The notes under the pieces were generated by a model. That model made no database searches and was not told the DNA's origin. It was given only the letters and a program-made list of their open reading frames with translations. A DNA stretch of 36,353 nucleotides, taken from positions 1-36,353 of the IMG/VR virus record IMGVR_UViG_3300025669_000114; one strand, 5' to 3'. Position 1 is the stretch's first letter, and each line of letters starts with the position of its first letter. Of this stretch, positions 19,387 through 28,021 are shown piece after piece. The position numbers and the translations under genes are program-made. Source of the stretch: a virus.

Positions 19387-22300
19387 TGGTCTAACTCCAA
19401 CTTTTTAATTATTGCACTCTTGAATATTTCTGATCCATCCATTTCTCTTTCTCCGTTGATTGTCTCAATCCTCCAATATTCTTCGTCATCGTCTTTTATA
19501 ACATCTCCCACCTGTGCGCTTACAACACCATTTCCTGTGATTGAGTCCGGATACTCGTGGAATAAGAAAATCCTTGCTTCTCCTGTAAAAGCAGAGCCCA
19601 TATCTCTCAATTGTCTATCTTCTCTTAAAATATCCTGAATAGACATGTATATCGCGTAGGATGCCTCCGATACGGCTGTCACAGCTCCAGTGGTGTCTTT
19701 TGTTTCAGTTTGCCTGATAAGTGTTGCCTCTATTCCTTCTTCTGTTATAATGGCTTGTATGTCCGTTCTGGCCGATGCAACTCTGAAACTATTAAACACG
19801 ATATTCAAGAAGAAATCATCAAAGTTGAAATCCTCAGTTAACATCTTAATAAAATTAAAAGTGCTGCCATCATCCAAACTTAATGACTCCAATAATTCTA
19901 AAAATCTTATCTTCAAAACTTCTAGATCATCACTCAAATTTGTTATCTCAGATATGATCCTTCCGATTGTAAAGTTCTTTGTGTCTGTTAAATTCAAACC
20001 TTCAACCAATTCCTTAATTATTTTGTGGATATCTCCATCTGATAAATTCAAAACATCGGATAGTGATTTGATTGTTTGCTTGGTTACGACATCCCCCATT
20101 GTTTGGGATTCACTCAATATCTTTGTTATCGATCTTGTCAAGCTATCTCCTAGTTCGAATGTGTCTATTAGGATTCTTGATGTTGCTTTTACTACTGATG
20201 CGTTCAAATTCATCTCTTCTGAATATTCTCTTGCCAAATCCCAAATTTTCGAATACTCGTCTGATGTACTTATTGATTCAGTAAGTAATTTTAAAATCCA
20301 TTTGTCTGCCTGCAAATCATCACTAAAATTATAAGATTCAATTAGCTCTCTCAATAATGTATTTACTTCATCATCCGTTAAACCGAACGCCTCACTCAGA
20401 ATTCTTGTGAATGCTATCGAATCTCCATCTGTGATTGAAAAGATTTCGTTTAAAGTTCTTCTAACATCCCACGTTCTAGAATAATATTCCACCAAATTAA
20501 AACTCTCAATCATTGTTTTCAGTAACGTTGCGATTGTTGTCACATCATCAGTCATGTTCATTGTCTCAGAATATTCCCGATTCAAACTCACTGTTTTTGT
20601 CAATTCATCTAATAAACTCAAACTCTCAGATAAACTTCTAAACATCGATTTTAAAACCTCATCTGATAAACTCAAACTTTCAGAGTATTCTCTTTCCAAA
20701 GTCCAAATCTTTGAATACTCATCCAATAAATTTGTAACATCTGTTAATGATTTGTTTATTTGAAATGTTTTTGAATCAGTCAATCCGATTTCTTCTCCTG
20801 GGAAGTTCAAACCCCATGTGATCGTTTGTTGATTTGTCAAAGTGGTTGTTTCCGAGAAGGTCCTATTTATGCTCAATTGTCTTAATACTTCAGCACTTAC
20901 TCCAATCGATTCGTTAAGGACTTTTATAATATTTGAAAAATCCCCATCGGAAAGGTTCAATATTTCTGTGATGTTCTTATCAATTAAAAAAGACTTTGCA
21001 TCTGATAAACTCAAACTCTCCTCGATATTCTTATTCATCAAAAATGATTTCAAATCTGATAAATCAAATGTTTCATTAATGTTTCTGTTCATGGAAAACG
21101 TTTTTAAATCTGATAAATTAAAAGTTTCATACTTTTCTGTTTGAGTTCCCTTATTTGTTACGTCTGATAAGTTAAAACTATTTTGGATGTTATGATCAAT
21201 AAAAAATGATTTCAAATCTGATAAATTGAAAGTTTCTTGATTTAATTTGTTTATTGATGATGTTTTCAAGTCTGACAAACTTAAACTATCATCGATGTTT
21301 CTGTTCATAGAAAATATTTCTAAATCTGATAAATTGAAGCTTTCTCCTGGAAAAAGAAAAACTAACGAGATAAGTTGCTCATTTGTCAAATTTGTTGTTT
21401 CTGAAAGAATTATAACTTTTTGGATTTGTCTGAATAAATCCGCACTTAATCCAAATGATTCACTAAATGTTTTTAGGATATTTGCGAAGTCTCCATCGGA
21501 AATGTTTAAAGTTTCTTGAATGTTTTTGTTAATCAGAAATGATTTCAAATCTGATAAATTGAAAGTTTCTTGAATGTTTTTGTCAATCAAGAATGTTTTT
21601 AGATCTGACAAATTGAAGCTCTCATCGATGTTTCTGTTCATAGAAATTGCTTTCAAATCTGATAAACTAAAATTTTCAAGTATTGATTTTATTCCTTGTT
21701 TTGAAATATCTCCGGATAAAGAAAAACTATCAGAGTATTCTCTTTCAAAATCAATCCTACGACTAAAATTTGAAGATAAACTAAAACTCTCAGGAATATT
21801 TCTATTTGAAGATAATGATTTTAAATCATTAAAATTAAATTCTTCCGTATATGTTTCATCATATTCTGTTCCTCCAGCTACTACGGTGAACGTTCCATCC
21901 TCCGTAAATGTATGAACGGTGTTATCCCCGTCTGTCGTCTTTGTTCCACCTGTACAAGTTCCAAAGTTCGCTGTTACATAGGAAATAATAACAACACCAC
22001 TTCCACCATTACCAGCTGTATAACCACTAGTACGAACACCTCCGCCACCGCCACCTGTGTTGGCTGTACCTGAAGTTGCGTTTGAGTTTGCAATACCACC
22101 TGCACCACCGCCTCCGGTTCCTCCTGCTCCAGCAGTAGAGTCACCACCTCCACCGCCACCTCCGCCATAAGTTACCGGACTTCCGGTTATAGAATTTGCT
22201 GTCCCATCTCCACCATCTCCGCCTGCTCCAGAACCAACAGCCCCGACTTCACTTGAACCTCCACCGCCACCGCCATTATTCCCATTTGGGTCTCCTCCAT

Positions 22301-22634
22301 CATATCCCTGTCCAACGGTTCCGCTACCACCGACTTTGGTGTAACATCCTCCACCACCAGAACCACCATCTTGACCATCTATATAAGCAGAAGAATTGTA
22401 AGCACCACCACCTCCACCACCAGTTGCTGTGATTGTACTAAACACAGAATCTTCTCCATCTCCGCCAATATCATCATTAGCAGCAGCACCACCATCTCCA
22501 ACAGTTATAGAATATGCTTGTGGCGTTACTGTAAGAATTGCATCATATAATAAACCACCTGCACCTCCTCCTCCGCCTACCCATCCTCCGCCTGCACCTC
22601 CGCCGGCAACAACAAGAGCCTTAACTGTTACCAT
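19383..22634 (-). CDS. Giant neck-anchored fibre/adhesin (1083 aa)
   Basis: Three parts. Residues 1 to ~245: Gly-rich domain (many GGGG runs, ITVGDGGAA, VVIISYVT), like glycine-rich adhesin tips of phage fibres. About 260-945: around 36 repeats of 18-20 residues with core [ST]-[FL]-x-L-[ST]-D, a long rod. About 950-1083: a copy of the neck protein encoded just downstream (shared ILREDRQLRDMG / ITKKDRQIHEMG, HEYPDSITGNG / NEYPESITGHG, IFKSAIIKKL / IFRTAVLKKI). A fibre anchored at the neck with a receptor-binding N-terminus is inferred. Confidence 0.7.
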   Translation of the reverse strand: MVTVKALVVAGGGAGGGWVGGGGGAGGLLYDAILTVTPQAYSITVGDGGAAANDDIGGDGEDSVFSTITATGGGGGGAYNSSAYIDGQDGGSGGGGCYTKVGGSGTVGQGYDGGDPNGNNGGGGGGSSEVGAVGSGAGGDGGDGTANSITGSPVTYGGGGGGGGDSTAGAGGTGGGGAGGIANSNATSGTANTGGGGGGVRTSGYTAGNGGSGVVIISYVTANFGTCTGGTKTTDGDNTVHTFTEDGTFTVVAGGTEYDETYTEEFNFNDLKSLSSNRNIPESFSLSSNFSRRIDFEREYSDSFSLSGDISKQGIKSILENFSLSDLKAISMNRNIDESFNLSDLKTFLIDKNIQETFNLSDLKSFLINKNIQETLNISDGDFANILKTFSESFGLSADLFRQIQKVIILSETTNLTNEQLISLVFLFPGESFNLSDLEIFSMNRNIDDSLSLSDLKTSSINKLNQETFNLSDLKSFFIDHNIQNSFNLSDVTNKGTQTEKYETFNLSDLKTFSMNRNINETFDLSDLKSFLMNKNIEESLSLSDAKSFLIDKNITEILNLSDGDFSNIIKVLNESIGVSAEVLRQLSINRTFSETTTLTNQQTITWGLNFPGEEIGLTDSKTFQINKSLTDVTNLLDEYSKIWTLEREYSESLSLSDEVLKSMFRSLSESLSLLDELTKTVSLNREYSETMNMTDDVTTIATLLKTMIESFNLVEYYSRTWDVRRTLNEIFSITDGDSIAFTRILSEAFGLTDDEVNTLLRELIESYNFSDDLQADKWILKLLTESISTSDEYSKIWDLAREYSEEMNLNASVVKATSRILIDTFELGDSLTRSITKILSESQTMGDVVTKQTIKSLSDVLNLSDGDIHKIIKELVEGLNLTDTKNFTIGRIISEITNLSDDLEVLKIRFLELLESLSLDDGSTFNFIKMLTEDFNFDDFFLNIVFNSFRVASARTDIQAIITEEGIEATLIRQTETKDTTGAVTAVSEASYAIYMSIQDILREDRQLRDMGSAFTGEARIFLFHEYPDSITGNGVVSAQVGDVIKDDDEEYWRIETINGEREMDGSEIFKSAIIKKLELDQ
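19800..21860 (-). repeat. ~36 degenerate 54-60 bp repeats encoding LSD units
   Basis: Units such as ETFNLSDLKSFLINKNIQ recur every 18-20 codons. A larger block of about ten units is itself duplicated: SDGDFANILKTFSESFGLSA and SDGDFSNIIKVLNESIGVSA are followed by TTNLTNEQ/TTTLTNQQ and FPGE in each. Confidence 0.75.
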
Positions 22635-22708
22635 AATCTCATCCTATCCCATAATTTATCAATAAAAGAATTCTGAGGGAAAAAGAAATGCCAAATTTTA
22701 CGTATCAT
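22628..22708 (-). CDS. Aromatic/basic micro-protein (26 aa), tentative
   Basis: ATG 22708 overlaps the stop of the LamG gene (ATGA), and its TAA overlaps the fibre start. Reads MIRKIWHFFFPQ...RMRLW: an amphipathic, Trp-rich helix. May only be a translational coupling relay between two structural genes. Confidence 0.35.
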   Translation of the reverse strand: MIRKIWHFFFPQNSFIDKLWDRMRLW

Positions 22709-23379
22709 CCAAACCTCACATCAAAAATCTTAATAGGTACTGGATCTTCTGTGAATGGATAAGCCAAACCATCTCCACCATTTCTTAATAAAGTTACCTC
22801 GTCAGAAGTCAAACTTTTATTCCAGATTCCTACTTCATCAATCAATCCGTCCCATAATCCTGTGGTTGAACCTATAAAAATATCTTGTGCTAGAGTGAAT
22901 CCACTGTCTATATCACTCCACGTCACAGTTGAAACCCCATTAACATATAAAATAGCACTTGCCCCATTTATAACAGCAACTATATGTGTCCATTCATTAC
23001 TCGCTGTTGCTTGTCCAGTTCCTTCTCCAATTCCATGCGTAGCAATACCAAAATCCCATTTAGATGAATAATTTCCAATATAAAATCTATGGTCTGATGT
23101 TGCTGATGCCCATATTGCTCCATACTTATCTGATGTATAATCTGTTGGTTTGGCCCAAAATGAAACACTAAACCCAGAATAAAGTGTCGTCCCACTTCCA
23201 AAATTCAAATCTATATTATCATTGGTTCCATCAAAACCAATCGAAGTTCCTATCTTTCCACTTTGAGAATATAAAGCTCCGGTGTATGTCCCGTCGTTGC
23301 TTCCGTGTGCATCTATAATTGAACCACTAGCCTCATCCAATTTATAGTAACTAATTAAACCATCAATTAACGCCATCAT
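22705..23379 (-). CDS. LamG/concanavalin-like domain protein (223-224 aa)
   Basis: Clear LamG jelly-roll signature: ISYYKLDEASGSIIDAHGSNDG, FDGTNDNIDLNFG, FSVSFWAKPTD, EWTHIVAVING, ILYVNGV, IFIGSTTGLWDGLIDEVGIWNKSLTSDEV. This fold binds glycans or proteins. Located between the glycosyltransferase and the giant fibre, so a virion adhesin or decoration is likely. Two ATGs (23379, 23376); either may be used. Confidence 0.8.
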   Translation of the reverse strand: MMALIDGLISYYKLDEASGSIIDAHGSNDGTYTGALYSQSGKIGTSIGFDGTNDNIDLNFGSGTTLYSGFSVSFWAKPTDYTSDKYGAIWASATSDHRFYIGNYSSKWDFGIATHGIGEGTGQATASNEWTHIVAVINGASAILYVNGVSTVTWSDIDSGFTLAQDIFIGSTTGLWDGLIDEVGIWNKSLTSDEVTLLRNGGDGLAYPFTEDPVPIKIFDVRFG

Positions 23380-24665
23380 TCCTCCATTAAAGACATAATT
23401 TTTTTATTCTTTTCTTCGGATCCTTTGAAGTGGCCTGGATGGATATCTTCTGCTCCGAATGAAACTGTGGCCATAATTTTTCCCCCTGGTTTCAAAAGAC
23501 TTTTTATCAAAGCAATTGTTTCGTCGAATTTGTCGTCTGGGATATGTTCCAAAACATCAAAGCATAAAATTATATCATACTTATTTTTAAAATCCTTATG
23601 AATCGGCATCGGAATCACTTTAATCTTTTGACGCCTCTTTGTAAATCTATGAGAAATAAAATCTAATGATTTTTTATTGTAATCACAAGCTGAAACAATA
23701 TATTTTTCTTTTGCTAACATGTACGACACTTGACCTGCTCCACTTCCGAAGTCTAGTATCTCTGTTCCTCTGTCAGGGAATTGTTGTTTTATCCCCTCAA
23801 CCAATTTCTTATCATAATTTCTTCGTCCCTTAAAATGCCACTCTAAATGATCATAAATTTCAAAGTTATTGTTTTTGTAATATTCCAGGACTTGTTCTGA
23901 GTCTGTGAAGTCCACCTTGTCCATTTCTTCTTTTCTTAATTCGAACCTCTTGACAAATCGTCTCAAAACTTCTTCTCTGGGTACCTTTTCAAATTTAACT
24001 AAATCCTCAATCATTTCTTCTCGATCGTCTTTGTCGATTTTTAATTGTTCTTTGTACATCATAAAATGCGCAGGTCCTACCTCCGCGCCAAAATGCTCAC
24101 AGACAACTCCTGTGTTTAAAAAAATCTTATGCCCTTTCTCAACGGCTTCATCACAAAAATATAAATCCTCTGCGATTTGGTATTTGATTCCGTCCTTCTC
24201 TCTCCATTCTAATTTAAAATAAGGAAATTCCATCCCTTCAAATATTTTGGTTTTGATTAAACAACATCCCATCCCGACTCCCTGGACTTCCATTATTTGA
24301 TTAAACTCAAAATCTTCTAGAAAACAATGCTTATCTCCTTCTTTCATTCTTGCCACTGGCAAGTAGGGTTTACCCTTACTAAAATAAAGGCCAGATGCAA
24401 TATCCACATCCATTGCCAATAAAGTATCAAGTGCTCCGCTTGGGATGATTGTGTCTGAGTCGATAAATAAAATATAATCACAATTATCTTTAAGGGCCAT
24501 TCTTACAAGTTCGTTTCGTGCCTTGTCAACTATAGTGGAGTTCTGCAAATAAATCTGGACATCGTATCTTTCCTGTTGATAAAATTCACTAATACGATTA
24601 ATGAAATTAACAAAGAAACTTGCTGGAACTACGTTGTATAAAGGCACACATATTCCAATTTTCAT
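23376..24665 (-). CDS. Glycosyltransferase (GT-A) + SAM methyltransferase fusion (429 aa)
   Basis: Residues 1 to ~205: GT-A glycosyltransferase with KIGICVPLYN, KARNELVRMAL, FIDSDT (DxD-type metal site) and the later EDLYFC and VCEHFG. Residues ~280-429: class I methyltransferase with motif I EILDFGSGAGQVSYMLA, acidic CDYN and motif IILCFDVLEHIPDD. A helical linker joins them. Likely glycosylates and methylates a virion protein or sugar. Embedded among structural genes. Stop overlaps the LamG start. Confidence 0.8.
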   Translation of the reverse strand: MKIGICVPLYNVVPASFFVNFINRISEFYQQERYDVQIYLQNSTIVDKARNELVRMALKDNCDYILFIDSDTIIPSGALDTLLAMDVDIASGLYFSKGKPYLPVARMKEGDKHCFLEDFEFNQIMEVQGVGMGCCLIKTKIFEGMEFPYFKLEWREKDGIKYQIAEDLYFCDEAVEKGHKIFLNTGVVCEHFGAEVGPAHFMMYKEQLKIDKDDREEMIEDLVKFEKVPREEVLRRFVKRFELRKEEMDKVDFTDSEQVLEYYKNNNFEIYDHLEWHFKGRRNYDKKLVEGIKQQFPDRGTEILDFGSGAGQVSYMLAKEKYIVSACDYNKKSLDFISHRFTKRRQKIKVIPMPIHKDFKNKYDIILCFDVLEHIPDDKFDETIALIKSLLKPGGKIMATVSFGAEDIHPGHFKGSEEKNKKIMSLMEE

Positions 24666-24678
24666 TGTTCTAGGTTAA

Positions 24679-25164
24679 TTACGCAACAGTTACTTTCCAA
24701 GTAATTTGTAAGGTGTCACCATCTGCTACATTGATCGCACTGAATGTCTGTCTACACAACATTGTTCCTTCGCTTGATGCGTTCAAAACTGCTGATTCTG
24801 TCACTGCTACTGATCCAGTAACTGTAAAAGACTTTAGGAATTGTGCTGTATCATCTGTCACATTTTCTGTCACTGATGTACCAGTTCCGGCTGCTCTTGC
24901 CAAACCATTTTCAGTTTCTTCAGTTTCCAAAGTTGTATCAGTTGCCGTTGCAGTTGTTGTTCCTGTACCTACTGCGATGTAATCGAATGCTGTATAAGAT
25001 CCTGCTTGGTCTGTGTTGAACAATCCTGCTACTTCTTTAAACCCTAAATTCATCAATGCGTTTGGAGTATTTACAGTTTCCATCAAATTTCCAACATTGT
25101 CAAAATGCTCTATTTTAATAAATCCCTGTAGCTGAGCTCCCTCACTTTTTAAATTTTGTTTCAT
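24679..25164 (-). CDS. Beta-rich virion structural protein (161 aa)
   Basis: GGGAGGTTAA before ATG 25164. Contains FIKIEHFDNVGNLMET, FDYIAVGTGTTTA, TVTGSVAVTESAVLNAS and LQITWKVTVA: Thr/Ala/Gly-rich strands like phage head- or tail-decoration proteins of this type. Function in virion surface inferred. Confidence 0.55.
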   Translation of the reverse strand: MKQNLKSEGAQLQGFIKIEHFDNVGNLMETVNTPNALMNLGFKEVAGLFNTDQAGSYTAFDYIAVGTGTTTATATDTTLETEETENGLARAAGTGTSVTENVTDDTAQFLKSFTVTGSVAVTESAVLNASSEGTMLCRQTFSAINVADGDTLQITWKVTVA

Positions 25165-25292
25165 TTATTTAACCTCCCATGATTTAGTTGATTATGAAAT
25201 ACCTGAACATCACATGTGTCGCTTAATCCTACCCTTTCCAGAGTGCCTGGCTTTCTTCCTGCTACTTTGTTTAATCTTTTTAGAATATTCAT
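25161..25292 (-). CDS. Small basic protein (43 aa)
   Basis: ATG 25292 and TGA 25161 overlap neighbours by the ATGA pattern. Sequence begins MNILKRLNKVAGRKPG and ends with codons forming the next ribosome site. No family recognised. Confidence 0.45.
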   Translation of the reverse strand: MNILKRLNKVAGRKPGTLERVGLSDTCDVQVFHNQLNHGRLNK

Positions 25293-25327
25293 AATTTTTT
25301 CTTTGTTATTTGAGATTTGGGATTCAT
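25289..25327 (-). CDS. 12-residue relay ORF, tentative
   Basis: MNPKSQITKKKL, with ATGA overlaps at both ends linking genes 25324-25470 and 25161-25292. Either a translational relay or the sign that these two genes were once one. Confidence 0.25.
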   Translation of the reverse strand: MNPKSQITKKKL

Positions 25328-25470
25328 CCATTGTTTTTGGACTCTTTTAATTCTTTTTTCTTAAGGGAATCAATTTCAACAATTCTTCCGGCAATCTTGG
25401 ATCTTGAAACTTTTAAGTCTTGTTTGATTTTTCCGTTCTTATCTCTCAAAACGATATCCATTCCTGCCAT
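25324..25470 (-). CDS. Small basic protein (48 aa)
   Basis: ATG 25470 in a short gap after the adaptor gene. Predicted beta hairpin (DIVLRDKNGKIKQDLKVS) then a basic helix (KKKELKESKNNG). Not recognised; may be a small virion or assembly factor. Confidence 0.45.
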   Translation of the reverse strand: MAGMDIVLRDKNGKIKQDLKVSRSKIAGRIVEIDSLKKKELKESKNNG

Positions 25471-25507
25471 GTTACTTTTTAGTTCCCATTATATTTAAAT
25501 ATTGTTA

Positions 25508-26329
25508 TCAAATAATATAAGGCCGAATGCTTATTCTAGACATTATTTGGTCTCTCTCCTTTATTAGTTGATTAGCCGCTTCACGCCATTGTGTGTAAGG
25601 TTCACCCTTTTGTATATGCAATTCTCCCAATGTATAACCTGTGTTATCACTATAGGATTGTCCAATAATTCTTGCAACCAATGCAATACCACAAACGATA
25701 TTCATTAACTTTGTGAAGTTGATGTCTATCTCTAGTTTCACGATCGTGCTTCCGGCTTCATGTGTTTCTACGAATTGGTCAATTGTTAATATCCCGGTTG
25801 CTACTGTCGATACCTGCGCGACTTCTCTGTGTCCATCCATTCCAAAAATTTCAACCCAGTCATCCTCTGTGAAATCAGTTGAGCTAGAAACTGCCACTGA
25901 GATAGCTGTCCCGGCAACCTCATCTTCAGAGGATGATGTGCTGATTGTATCTGAATGAATAACGCTTCCATATAAATATTTCACAACTACTGAATTCTTT
26001 TTATTTGCGAATGTTGGTGATGTTGCTCCGGATCCTAAAAAAATAAAACCTGACTCTTTGTAAACTTCCAAGTTCACTGGATCCTCTGTTTCCCCATCAA
26101 TCTTAATTTCCCTAACTGCCAATACTGGATTCTTCTCCAGGAGATGTCTATTCGTTCCGTCCCCATCATTTATCTCGATTCTTTCTGTTGGTACGAATAC
26201 TGTGTTGAACATTCTTGGGACTTGTTTTTCTACTTCTGCTATTGTGGCCTCAACATCCACATCATTAATCTCTGCGACTTTGATTCCGCACGTTCGCCTA
26301 ACACTTGCAACATCTACATAAGTTCCCAT
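25508..26329 (-). CDS. Head-tail adaptor-like protein (273 aa)
   Basis: Helical N-terminus (YVDVASVRRTCGI..., IEATIAEVEKQVPRMFNTVF) followed by a beta insert (about 50-190) and C-terminal helices (LMNIVCGIALVARIIG, QWREAANQLIKERDQI), the plan of gp6/gp15-type connectors with an inserted domain. Its place after the capsid genes and before neck genes supports this. Exact family uncertain. Confidence 0.6.
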   Translation of the reverse strand: MGTYVDVASVRRTCGIKVAEINDVDVEATIAEVEKQVPRMFNTVFVPTERIEINDGDGTNRHLLEKNPVLAVREIKIDGETEDPVNLEVYKESGFIFLGSGATSPTFANKKNSVVVKYLYGSVIHSDTISTSSSEDEVAGTAISVAVSSSTDFTEDDWVEIFGMDGHREVAQVSTVATGILTIDQFVETHEAGSTIVKLEIDINFTKLMNIVCGIALVARIIGQSYSDNTGYTLGELHIQKGEPYTQWREAANQLIKERDQIMSRISIRPYII

Positions 26330-26568
26330 TATCTACTTAGCCCCCATACGATTACTCCTGTCAATAAACTTGCTCCGAAAACCAATATAATTGTCGCCCA
26401 TGCTGGCAATCTGCTAGATAAATGATTATAGAGTTTTGTGTTTGTGCTCTTCAAATCAATAAATTCGCCTCTTATCTCTGTCCTAAATTCTTTAAAATCA
26501 TTAGAAACATTCTCAATCATATTCCTAGAAACCTTCCCAAAAGAGCAACCTCCGTTTTCCTTAGCCAT
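26329..26568 (-). CDS. Small protein with C-terminal membrane helix (79 aa)
   Basis: Residues ~12-50 form an amphipathic coiled coil (FKEFRTEIRGEFIDLKSTNTKLYNHL), followed by a hydrophobic helix at about 56-76 ending WGLSR. The layout resembles XhlA-type small phage proteins, but position among head genes is unusual. Function unknown. Confidence 0.55.
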   Translation of the reverse strand: MAKENGGCSFGKVSRNMIENVSNDFKEFRTEIRGEFIDLKSTNTKLYNHLSSRLPAWATIILVFGASLLTGVIVWGLSR

Positions 26569-26938
26569 ATATTTTCACCAATAAATTTTCATAATCATCC
26601 CTAAACGGCAAACTGCCCCCTAATGCAATTACTTCAATCAGCTTTTCTTTGGTTCCCCATTCGACTATATCCTTCGCAGTCTTTTTCCCGATTCCGTTAA
26701 TCGAACATAATTCCTTAAAAAATAAATCGTCAGGCGTATATTGCACTTCTTCAATCTGTTTTGTTTCTACTACCTGGTTCCCTATTTGTCCTTCAGTAGT
26801 TTTAACGGAGAATCCATAAGAAATTCCTAACTCTCTTGATAGTTCTATACTTTCCCCTGTATTTATTGTGGCCCAATAGCAATCGTTTGCTTTCCCAATA
26901 CGAATCTTAACTGGCCCACCATTATTGGTGAATTCCAT
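26561..26938 (-). CDS. Helix-hairpin-helix domain protein (125 aa)
   Basis: N-terminal beta strands (VKIRIGKANDCYWATINTG), then LFFKELCSINGIGKKTAKDIVEWG (about 72-95), a clear HhH motif with G-I-G-K-K-T-A that binds DNA backbone or mediates assembly. HhH proteins of this sort recur between capsid and connector genes of tailed viruses. Confidence 0.65.
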   Translation of the reverse strand: MEFTNNGGPVKIRIGKANDCYWATINTGESIELSRELGISYGFSVKTTEGQIGNQVVETKQIEEVQYTPDDLFFKELCSINGIGKKTAKDIVEWGTKEKLIEVIALGGSLPFRDDYENLLVKIYG

Positions 26939-26939
26939 T

Positions 26940-27314
26940 TTATTCCTCGACCATCAAATACACTGATACCGTTTCTGTGGCTGTACCAGATGCTAATGAT
27001 AATTTAACTCTTCCGTAAACCGTAAACGGTTCATACACTTTTAACGCTGTATACGATAGAACTGTCTCTGCTCCAGTATATGTGCAGACTGGTGTTCTCG
27101 GATAATAAGTCGCGTCTGTGTTTGCTGCTGCTAGATCTAGGATTTTTTGGTCAGATGCCTCTCCGTCCGAATCTAGGTCAACAGTACAAGTATGTGTAGG
27201 ATAGTCAACTCCAACAGCGATAACTCTGCCTCTTATAGGTACGCTATAAGCTGAGGCTGTAGTCGCGCCTGCTGCTATTGTTGCCGATATTTTGTACTTT
27301 GTTATTTTTGACAT
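26940..27314 (-). CDS. Beta-rich capsid decoration-like protein (124 aa)
   Basis: Ala/Thr/Val-rich strands: ISATIAAGATTASAYSVPIRGRVIAVGV, TCTVDLDSDG, VYGRVKLSLASGTATETVSVYLMVEE. Such jelly-roll or Ig-like proteins next to the major capsid gene usually decorate heads. GGAG before ATG 27314. Confidence 0.5.
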   Translation of the reverse strand: MSKITKYKISATIAAGATTASAYSVPIRGRVIAVGVDYPTHTCTVDLDSDGEASDQKILDLAAANTDATYYPRTPVCTYTGAETVLSYTALKVYEPFTVYGRVKLSLASGTATETVSVYLMVEE

Positions 27315-27339
27315 GTTTGTTTCTCCATTTAGTTGGTTT

Positions 27340-27407
27340 TAAGTCCCTCGACCTCTTGTTTTCCTGAAACAAGAAAAAATAATAAAAAATAAAAAATAAA
27401 ATTATAT
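27340..27407 (-). terminator. T-rich tract and small hairpin
   Basis: Downstream of gene 27408-27686 the minus strand has several T-rich runs, then CTTGTTT-CAGGA-AAACAAG, a 7-bp stem. May attenuate or terminate transcription between structural genes. Confidence 0.4.
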
Positions 27408-27686
27408 TTATTCAACTCTTGTAAGGTTGTTTGCTAGTGCAATTTTTTCTGGAATTGTTACAATATCGCCTGGCTTAACTGTCATCCAATTAATGTTTCT
27501 TCCATCAACTTCTTTAATCTTAATACCCTTTCCGGTATTATTCTTAAATCGTTGTGGTTTTACTTCAACTGGGTTTGCCTTGATTGGTTTCTTTGCTTCA
27601 ACTGGCTTGACTTCTTCGGGTGCTACTTCAACAGATTTCTCTGGTGCTTTGACATCCTCGACTTTTTTGTTCGTGTTTTTTTCCAT
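27408..27686 (-). CDS. Lys/Pro/Val-rich protein (92 aa)
   Basis: ATG 27686 directly follows the upstream stop (TAATATG). Residues 1-50 are repetitive Lys/Val/Pro/Glu (VEVAPEEVKPVEAKK), likely extended; residues 50-92 look beta-rich (GIKIKEVDGRNINWMTVKPGDIVTIPEK), as in phage head-associated small proteins. Function inferred only from position. Confidence 0.5.
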   Translation of the reverse strand: MEKNTNKKVEDVKAPEKSVEVAPEEVKPVEAKKPIKANPVEVKPQRFKNNTGKGIKIKEVDGRNINWMTVKPGDIVTIPEKIALANNLTRVE

Positions 27687-27687
27687 A

Positions 27688-28011
27688 TTATTTGTTTTGT
27701 ACAAACTTTTCATATAAGCTGAAATGCTTATCTCCAAGTTTTTTACTGTTATCAAGCGCTATTAATTGCTTGACTATAATATCTACCGCAGCTTCCCCAA
27801 ATTCAAAATCAATCTCTTGGTTTCCCTTTTCGTTCCAGGTAATTTGTTTATCATTTTGTTTGATATCAAATAATTTGAACTCCTCGTCTTTTACGCCGAG
27901 ATTAAGTTTTAATTCTCTGATAACTCTCAATGTTACAAAATTCCCTTCTGCCGGAAGAATCTCCATTAAGTTGATTCTTTCGCTTAGAGCTAATTTATAT
28001 TTGGTTTTCAT
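27688..28011 (-). CDS. Hypothetical alpha/beta protein (107 aa)
   Basis: Begins MKTKYKLALSERINLMEILPAEGNF and continues with helices and strands. The pattern -YKLxLxERxxLxxILPxxGNFxTLxxI- is seen in small phage proteins near head genes. No defined function. Confidence 0.55.
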   Translation of the reverse strand: MKTKYKLALSERINLMEILPAEGNFVTLRVIRELKLNLGVKDEEFKLFDIKQNDKQITWNEKGNQEIDFEFGEAAVDIIVKQLIALDNSKKLGDKHFSLYEKFVQNK

Positions 28012-28021
28012 ACGATAAAAA

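Noticed and set aside
19690-21915. Several plus-strand frames opposite the giant fibre
   Set aside because: Repeated Ser/Lys/Leu patterns mirror the LSD repeats; no promoter or ribosome site. Shadows of the repeat.
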